DNA from: Ctena decussata
Lineage: Eukaryota > Mollusca > Bivalvia > Lucinida > Lucinidae
Reading direction: 5' to 3'
Assembly (NCBI GenBank): GCA_963989385.1
Contig: OZ022502.1
Span: forward strand, 51,329,454 to 51,393,453
Length of the DNA: 64,000 bases
Part shown: one piece after another, positions 61,101 through 64,000 of the stretch
How positions within the stretch are numbered: position 1 is the first letter of the stretch
Layout of the letters: the number at the start of each line of letters is the position of its first letter
Translations under genes and position numbers: made by a program
Notes under the pieces: model-generated
Databases searched by the model: none
The model's input: the letters and a program-made list of their open reading frames with translations, nothing else
What the model was told of the DNA's origin: nothing

Positions 61101-63870
61101 GGCTTCAACTTTCTTTGCTTCAACATCTTCAACGACAGCTCTAGTAACACGGGTGGCAGGCTTGACCTCGCCTGAAATAGAGGGTTAGAACAGTTGCTTT
61201 AGGCCTTTATCAGTCTGGATAAATGAACTCTGTGGACTAATACTGACAAAAAGTTTGATCTACATTTATTTTTAGACATCAATATCCCAATTGGTGATGT
61301 TTTACAACTGTCAGCCTTTAGATATAAAGCATGTTCAGACAAATGAATGGAAAGACAAAAACTGTACACCATTTAACACAGTTTTATAAATTGCATTTAT
61401 AAAATCATCATGTTTTAGCCCCAGGAATAACATGTTTAAATGCTTAAATGAAATGCCCTGTAAGTATTCATGTATGGTTTCAACATAGGGGATTTCCACA
61501 GGGCTCTCGACAATGTGCTGTGCAGCATAAAAGTATGTCAATTTGTTGCCAGGTGACGCATAGTAATTACCAGTTCTTAATTCTGGTGTACACCAAGTTT
61601 GTTAATTACCTTTTGACTGACGTGTGTCAGTGAGAGCAGTTATTCTGAGCAATCAGCTCTGCATACAGTCCAATCAGAAGTGCTATATAAGAATGATAGC
61701 CTAAGCTCCGCCCTCAAGTGCATCCCACAATTATGACAGAGATGACATTGGAAGTCATAAAGTGACCATGCTGGTAAACATGATAATGAAAGGTGATGTA
61801 ATCATTATGGCCTTTATGATTAAAACTTGAGCATCGCTGTCCGATTAGCGCTTATGAAAAAATAGAACCCCAAAAATAAGTGCAACTGTAAAGTGAATAT
61901 CAATAAAGCAAATGGCAATCCACTTCTTGCTGAATAAAACAACAAACTGGTTTATTTTATTACATCTTACTTTTTCCGAACCCAGTAAATTTATATCGCA
62001 CTTTCTAAATAACCCACGGTGGCACGTCTTTCCTGCTTTTATGATCATTATGGTAATATCATGCGGCAACATTGGGAGATAAAAAGTGTCATGTGTCACT
62101 TTGATCTATACTATAGTGCTCTTGACAGCAATCTTTGCAACTACATGCATTCTGAGCGAAGAATTCCACTTTGCCTTGAAAAACTGTAGCAGGATCTGAG
62201 TGTCATTTATCTCGGGTCACAGGTACAAGTCAATGAATTCGGAGGCAACCTCTTAACAGGACTGAAACATTCTTTACTGAGCTGTTTTTACTAATTTAAA
62301 GAGTAACTTCACTTCAGGACCTGACTGAATCAGATCCCAAACCCTATCCCCAACATCAATGGGAAAGATTGACAAACACATCCCAACAAACAATAAATTA
62401 CAAGTGATAAGCCGAGTCAGCAGCTCTTTCCCAAATAGGTGGCAACTCAGCTATCTTTACTGAACTAAATAATTTAGACCAACAGAAGGATTACAAAAGA
62501 CTAAGCAAATTATACGAAAAACATCAAACAACTATTTTTACCCATTTTCTATTTTTATTATAGTAGGGTTAAACTGTGTTAGAAGCTGTTAAACCACACC
62601 TCAGCTCACTCAAAGGCAATGGTTTGGAGTAAGATGCTTACTGATTTAAGCCTTCAGAAGTGTATAGCTGGGCATCAACTTCTGTGTCAGCATAAACCTA
62701 CCTTTCTTCTGACTGGCACTCCTTGCCTGTCTTGGTTCTACTTTTGGTGCTGACGCACTGGCTCCTCGACTTTGCCTACTTTGTCTGAAAAAAAAATTAG
62801 TGTATTTAACCTAAAATATCAGTTTTAAAGCACCGAGACAACAGCTCATCTAGCTACCAGGACTGTTGCTACTTCTGCAAAAGATACAGTAGAACTTCAA
62901 TGGCTCGAACACGCTTTGGACCATGGAAGTTAGTTCAAGCCATCCAGGGTAAAATTCCATATAAATTGAACTCTAGGGACCTAAGAACGAGTTCTGGCCA
63001 GGCAGGGTAAACAGGCCATCAGGGTTCAAGCCACTGAAGTTTTATTGTAGGTCTTGACATCACAGACTTTCTAAGTGCCAATATTTTTTTAATGAGCTTT
63101 TTAAACTGAGTTACTGAGTATGTGTAATACATTCAAAACCTGCTCCTGAAATCTTATCATGACTTGCATTCTTAAACTGAATTTCTACCCTCAAAGCATA
63201 TTTTCCAGCTCCAAACAAGATGACGATTCTGAGATTACTTTTGTTAAATCAGAGGTGGTTCTAATGATATTAAGTGAGGAGCCACAATCTCTGATTTTAC
63301 ACAGAAATCAGGGCCCAGTTGTTAAATATTGTCAGTTAATGAGACATGATGTTTTCTAATGTACTGTATGCAAAATCTCTGCCATTTTCTCATTGAAAAA
63401 AAATGGGCGCTTTTGATATTCAAAAGCTTATTAATCTTTTTCTTTTCATCATACTTATATTTATGTAAGAAGATTAATAATAAAGTATTAACTAACTGCT
63501 TTGTTCAGTTAAATGAGGCGTTTAACAACTTGATCAAAATGGCCCTGAAAATATATGTTATTATCAACATCAACCAGGTATCAACTTAATTTGGAGCTCA
63601 GTCTGAAAGTTAGCCAAACCTTGCAGGAGGTGCTGGGCTTGGACTGGCTGCCCGAGTTTTCTTGGCTGGTGTAGCAGTTCTCTTTGGTGCAGGGCTTGGA
63701 CTAGCTTTTCTTTTCTGGGCGGCCTTGTCTTGTGGTGGGGCCCTCGATGACCCTCGAGTGGATCTTGTAGATTCTACCGGCTTTGGTGCTTCTTTCTTTG
63801 CTGGTTCCTTTACATTTCTTTTCGGAAGTTCCTTCTTCCCCTTTTTGCCAGCCTTTTTTCCCTTAGACAT
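45931..63870 (-). CDS. EEP-family phosphodiesterase (CCR4/Angel/PDE12-like) with basic and acidic N-terminal extension, 9 coding exons
   Basis: Nine exons joined at GT-AG sites with consistent phase give 3486 coding nt (1161 aa). Residues 835-1161 form an EEP nuclease fold. Motifs seen: SYNVLAD (N841), LQEVD (E886), NIHVTW (N988, H990), CGDFNS (D1029, N1031), DYIF (D1113) and PSDH (D1150, H1151). E, D, N, D and H of these align with the Mg-binding and catalytic residues of CCR4-type deadenylases and 2',5'-phosphodiesterase 12. Wording around LQEVD and GEATFYR looks closer to PDE12 than to CCR4 or Angel (family recall, not a search). Family members cleave poly(A) or 2',5'-oligoadenylate; the substrate here is unknown. 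Residues 1-300 are K/P/S/T-rich with TPK and SPSP repeats like a histone H1 tail; about 300-550 are Glu-rich; KRK713-715 plus KSPKR726-730 is a likely bipartite nuclear signal. No mitochondrial presequence is visible, unlike PDE12. Start: the first ATG after an in-frame TAA. Family assignment is secure; exact orthology is not. Confidence 0.87.
46152..46397. mobile_element. GAGCCGCGACACGA MITE in intron 8
   Basis: Palindromic copy: ACAAAACCAACAAAGTGGCA at the left and GCCACTTTGTTGGTTTTGT at the right, with CTTAGATCCTTAGCTACC in the centre. It lies 21 bp beyond the start of exon 9, in intron 8. Confidence 0.85.
47116..47196 (-). CDS. EEP gene coding exon 8
   Basis: 81 nt, residues 1069-1095, phase 0. 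The acceptor is TTTTTTTTTCCAG and the donor ACACAG/GTAAGTG, a near-consensus site. Encodes TQSLVNCMWQAFQHTS. This part is variable in the family, so support is mainly splice signals, phase and position. Confidence 0.75.
47344..47571. mobile_element. Palindromic MITE (GGGGCCGTATTCATGAAA)
   Basis: Ends GGGGCCGTATTCATGAAA and TTATGAATACGACCCC. Inner arms GGTCTGGAGGAACAGTCTT / AAGACTGTTCCTCCAGAGC meet almost without a loop. It lies in intron 7 of the EEP gene. Confidence 0.88.
47860..48015. repeat. Interspersed repeat (GATAGCTCGCCTGACAGTGC)
   Basis: Relatives at 53795-53935 and 54483-54635 share AGACCTGTC, GTGCCTTGCCCAT-CACATAA, CGCCAACG words and the end CAGGCRAGCTAAAAA. All three are in EEP introns in the same orientation. 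Class unknown. Confidence 0.6.
48085..48205 (+). mobile_element. MetaSINE-like copy, degraded
   Basis: CCAATCCAGGGGTTGCAAG, GTCTTTCAGATATGAC, AAAACTGAGGTCCC and TTGTTGGTGGGCTGTTTAA follow the order in the copy at 12246. Lies in intron 7 of the EEP gene. Confidence 0.7.
48476..48664 (-). CDS. EEP gene coding exon 7 (GDFNS catalytic motif)
   Basis: 189 nt, residues 1006-1068, phase 0. The acceptor is ATTTTCAG and the donor GACAG/GTACGA. Encodes CPHIMCGDFNSEPFSPGY: the EEP metal/catalytic Asp1029 and Asn1031 are intact. The following YLVAKDGYLSNEG matches the usual position of the helix after GDFNS. Confidence 0.87.
49068..49115. repeat. Poly-C / (CA)n low complexity
   Basis: Runs of C interrupted by A, then ACACACAC. 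Similar poly-C runs lie at 2460, 4568 and 29063. Confidence 0.9.
49195..49325. repeat. GGAAAGAATTTGCTCCTATA hairpin repeat
   Basis: GAAAGAATTTGCTCCTATAG pairs with TAGGAGCAAATTCTTCCC. Flanking words GGGTCTACTCT and GAGTTGACCCTGC match the copy at 33525. Confidence 0.75.
49566..49838 (-). mobile_element. tRNA(Thr)-like SINE, intact copy
   Basis: On the minus strand the head GGCCGGGTAGCGCAATCGG ... CTGACTCGTAAGTCAG ... GGGTTCGAATCCC folds as a tRNA with anticodon CGT (Thr-like). A ~190-bp body follows, ending GTGGACGTTAAGCATCAAAT. It is the undisrupted relative of 29408-30055. Lies in intron 6 of the EEP gene. Confidence 0.85.
50209..50385 (-). CDS. EEP gene coding exon 6
   Basis: 177 nt, residues 947-1005, phase 0 at both ends. 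The acceptor is TTTATTGCAG and the donor TTCAG/GTAATT. Encodes SDVLVVARLQ and VGNIHVTWGEMKVPDVQSLQ, the counterpart of the NTHL-W-P...V-Q segment of CCR4/PDE12 nucleases. A palindromic MITE (50410-50578) ends only 24 nt upstream of this exon. Confidence 0.85.
50410..50578. mobile_element. CAGAGCTC palindromic MITE in intron 5, next to exon 6
   Basis: The core palindrome TGTGACCCCTCATTAAAACC / GGTTCTAATGAGGGGTCACA and right arm CCCTTCTTATCTGGAGCACTG are complete; the left arm is shortened. Only 24 nt separate it from exon 6, so the branch point of intron 5 must lie in or beside it. Confidence 0.88.
51076..51690. mobile_element. piggyBac-like non-autonomous element A
   Basis: Bounded by TTAA at 51072-51075 and 51691-51694. 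Ends CCCTTAGACTGCTGAGCGC and TTTTTTCAGCAGTCTAAGGG. A TTAA target with CCCT ends is the piggyBac hallmark. No transposase frame in 615 bp. In intron 5 of the EEP gene. Confidence 0.9.
51806..52388. mobile_element. piggyBac-like non-autonomous element B
   Basis: Nearly identical to element A in the same orientation, 115 bp away. TTAA at 51802-51805; the right flank is GTAA, one base changed. It lacks a ~32-bp stretch present near the right end of A. In intron 5. Confidence 0.9.
52484..52546. repeat. Double palindrome GCTATTGACAAC
   Basis: CGCTATTGACAACTGGTTGT-CAATAGCG is a perfect palindrome and is followed after 9 nt by CTATTGACAACCAGTTGTC-AATAG, a second one with the same sequence. Confidence 0.85.
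52652..52815 (-). mobile_element. MetaSINE-like copy in intron 5
   Basis: On the minus strand: GGGGCTGTATTGTAGTGGAT head, GGTCACGAGATTGATCCCCC (B box region), TTTCAGATCATGAGATTTTA body, AACCGAGGTTCCGTCTCC. Tail on plus GAGTGAGTGAACTCTGG. Same sense as the EEP gene. Confidence 0.75.
53051..53297. mobile_element. GAGCCGCGACACGA MITE, diverged copy in intron 5
   Basis: CACATGACAATACCAACAAA left and ATACCACTTTGTTGGTTTTT right, with GGATAGCCAAGAATCTAAAC central. It ends about 32 bp from exon 5. Confidence 0.75.
53329..53461 (-). CDS. EEP gene coding exon 5
   Basis: 133 nt, residues 902-946. The acceptor is ATTTTTCAG and the donor AAAAG/GTAATG. Encodes FGYEGFHKKRTEEFF and GEATFYRTDRFTL, the segment after the catalytic Glu that in EEP nucleases reads G-Y-x-G ... 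G-x-x-x-F/Y-R. Ends in phase 0. Confidence 0.85.
53522..53747. mobile_element. GAGCCGCGACACGA MITE copy in intron 4
   Basis: ATGTGAGCCAGGACACGACA left and GTTGCGTCGTGTGTCATATG right; central GGTAGCTAAGGGTCTAAGCT. The right arm has lost part of the CCCAGGCTGATC block. Confidence 0.8.
54674..54790. repeat. AAACAATCCCAAA hairpin unit
   Basis: CCTTCCAAAACAATCCCAAAG and, reversed, TTGGAAGATTTGACATTATT, with CTAGATC words in the loop. Same family as 40012-40130, 43055-43150 and 44440-44535. Confidence 0.55.
54809..55092 (+). mobile_element. tRNA-derived SINE, second type
   Basis: Head GGGCCGTAGTCGAGTGGTTAG (A box) and GGTTGTGAGTTCGCGGC (B box), Ser/Leu-tRNA-like. The body includes ACCTTTTTTCAAATCAAGGA and the end GGGAAACCTTTACC with a pyrimidine-rich tail. 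In intron 4, antisense to the gene. Confidence 0.75.
55188..55410. mobile_element. GAGCCGCGACACGA MITE copy at the start of intron 4
   Basis: ATGAGCCGCAACACAACAGA left, GTCACTTTGTTGGGTTTGTC right, CTTAGGCCTTTAGCTATCC centre. It lies ~33 bp from the exon 4 donor. Confidence 0.75.
55443..57036 (-). CDS. EEP gene coding exon 4 (acidic region, NLS, start of nuclease domain)
   Basis: 1594 nt, residues 371-902; the acceptor is CTTTATTTCAG and the donor AGAAG/GTAAAT. Residues ~371-550 are Glu-rich with EVEEVEQEEE-type repeats. Residues 551-710 are acidic and Val/Ser-rich. A likely bipartite NLS (KRK ... KSPKRVRL) is at 713-733. The nuclease domain begins at 835 with FSIVSYNVLAD and includes LQEVD at 885-889. 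A large exon holding all of the linker is unusual beside the small exons downstream. Confidence 0.88.
57176..58143 (-). mobile_element. Helitron-like element with ~147-bp array, copy 2 (intron 3)
   Basis: Minus-strand end: hairpin GTTTTTC-TCT-GAAAAAC, AATC, CTAG, host T, as in copy 1. Units with CTTGAAAATGGGGTCAAGG and CTCCAGTGACCTTG follow. It closes with GATCCACACTGAAATCAATA and GGTGGGGGACATAA, matching copy 1. Fewer, more diverged units, so an older copy. Confidence 0.75.
58843..60230. mobile_element. Foldback transposon, 1388 bp, 5-bp target duplication TTGGA
   Basis: Ends CACGCCTACCAATCG and CCATTGGTAGGCGTG, flanked by TTGGA at 58838-58842 and 60231-60235. Arms of ~680 bp are near-complementary to the centre at about 59570-59600, where GGCTGTTTTAATCCCCGTTT faces its complement. 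The left arm has a ~20-bp extra near 58900. No transposase frame. It lies inside intron 3. CAC ends with 5-bp duplications are as in the element at 20771, although the two share no obvious sequence. Confidence 0.92.
60395..61171 (-). CDS. EEP gene coding exon 3 (H1-tail-like, then acidic)
   Basis: 777 nt, residues 112-371, open throughout. The acceptor is CTATTTCAG and the donor GAAG/GTACAT. The first two thirds repeat TPKxK and PKQK units (for example TPKQK, TPKKA, TPTKT), the Lys/Pro/Ala composition of histone H1 C-terminal tails. The last third turns acidic (EEIEEEEAAEEREEE) and runs into the acidic start of exon 4, which supports joining the two across the 3.4-kb intron. Confidence 0.82.
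61172..62701 (-). other. EEP intron 2, nothing recognised inside
   Basis: 1530 bp with GT and AG at the gene ends. No repeat or RNA gene could be named; short frames are not supported. Confidence 0.6.
62702..62784 (-). CDS. EEP gene coding exon 2
   Basis: 83 nt, residues 84-112. The acceptor follows a long T tract (TTTTTTTTTCAG) and the donor is AAAG/GTAGGT. The encoded stretch QSRQSRGASASAPK is Ser/Arg/Ala-rich, continuing the basic N-terminal region. Phase enters at 2 and leaves at 1, matching both neighbours. Confidence 0.8.
63620..63870 (-). CDS. EEP gene coding exon 1
   Basis: Encodes residues 1-83 plus two bases of codon 84. The ATG at 63870 is followed by MSKGKKAGKKGKK. Reading upstream in frame, only AAA, GTG and CTA precede a TAA, so this ATG is the first available. 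The exon ends at a CAAG/GTTTGG donor. The product is strongly basic with SPSPAP and TPAKK motifs, suggesting nucleic-acid or chromatin association (inference). Confidence 0.85.
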
Positions 63871-63886
63871 TTTCACTAGTTAATAC
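63871..63886 (-). other. 5' UTR tail of EEP gene with upstream splice acceptor
   Basis: On the minus strand TTTTTTCTTTTCAG ends at 63887, 16 nt before the ATG. It is a strong polypyrimidine tract plus AG. The first coding exon therefore begins with a short 5' UTR piece and a non-coding leader exon must lie to the right of the window. The promoter is not in view. Confidence 0.7.
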
Positions 63887-64000
63887 CTGAAAAGAAAAAA
63901 TGCACTGCCATTGGGCCAAGCATAAAAAATATTTTGTTTGCAGTTGTTAACCAAGGATAATTTCTTAGGGTAGGACCCAATAGGTAGGTCGTTTTTTTTT

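Noticed and set aside
60373..61188. 271-codon plus-strand open frame rich in Ser/Val/Gly/Phe
   Set aside because: It is the antisense of EEP exon 3; its composition is the mirror of Lys/Thr/Pro codons on the minus strand.

Overview
The window is from an animal nuclear genome. It is AT-rich, intron-bearing and crowded with short interspersed repeats. The tRNA-derived SINEs, the many palindromic MITEs and the tandem-repeat-bearing Helitron-like elements resemble those known from molluscs, so a bivalve is my best guess; this is inference, and no single sequence proves it.

Only one convincing cellular gene is present. It lies on the minus strand from 63870 to 45931. Nine coding exons can be assembled with GT-AG junctions and unbroken phase into a 1161-residue protein. 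Its last ~330 residues are an endonuclease/exonuclease/phosphatase (EEP) domain of the CCR4/Angel/PDE12 type with all key catalytic motifs. The first ~830 residues are low complexity: a lysine/proline-rich, histone-H1-tail-like part, then a strongly acidic part, then a likely bipartite nuclear localisation signal. A splice acceptor just upstream of the start codon says that a 5' non-coding exon lies beyond the right edge.

Layout. 1-4290: a large inverted-repeat pair (arms ~430 bp) enclosing a 930-bp MITE full of CGAAT motifs. 4290-19880: mostly unassigned AT-rich DNA with isolated palindromes, one SINE and a broken Ty3/Gypsy pol fragment at 13.5 kb. 19885-28760: a segment present twice. One copy carries a 1.67-kb foldback element absent from the other; the second carries a 1.03-kb tandem-repeat element absent from the first and abuts a 1.89-kb element with an iterated 15-bp motif. 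29410-33020: nested insertions, with a MITE inside a SINE, then a dead LINE split by a tandem-repeat element that is itself split by a MITE. 33020-45930: unassigned DNA, a 1.5-kb foldback element at 35.8-37.3 kb, and a dense cluster of palindromic MITEs and tandem arrays. 45931-63870: the EEP gene, whose introns hold two piggyBac-like copies, another foldback element, a Helitron-like array, SINEs and MITEs.

There is no operon logic or gene cluster here. The interest lies in the unusual EEP protein and in the mobile elements, several of which have readable target-site duplications or empty sites within this same window.
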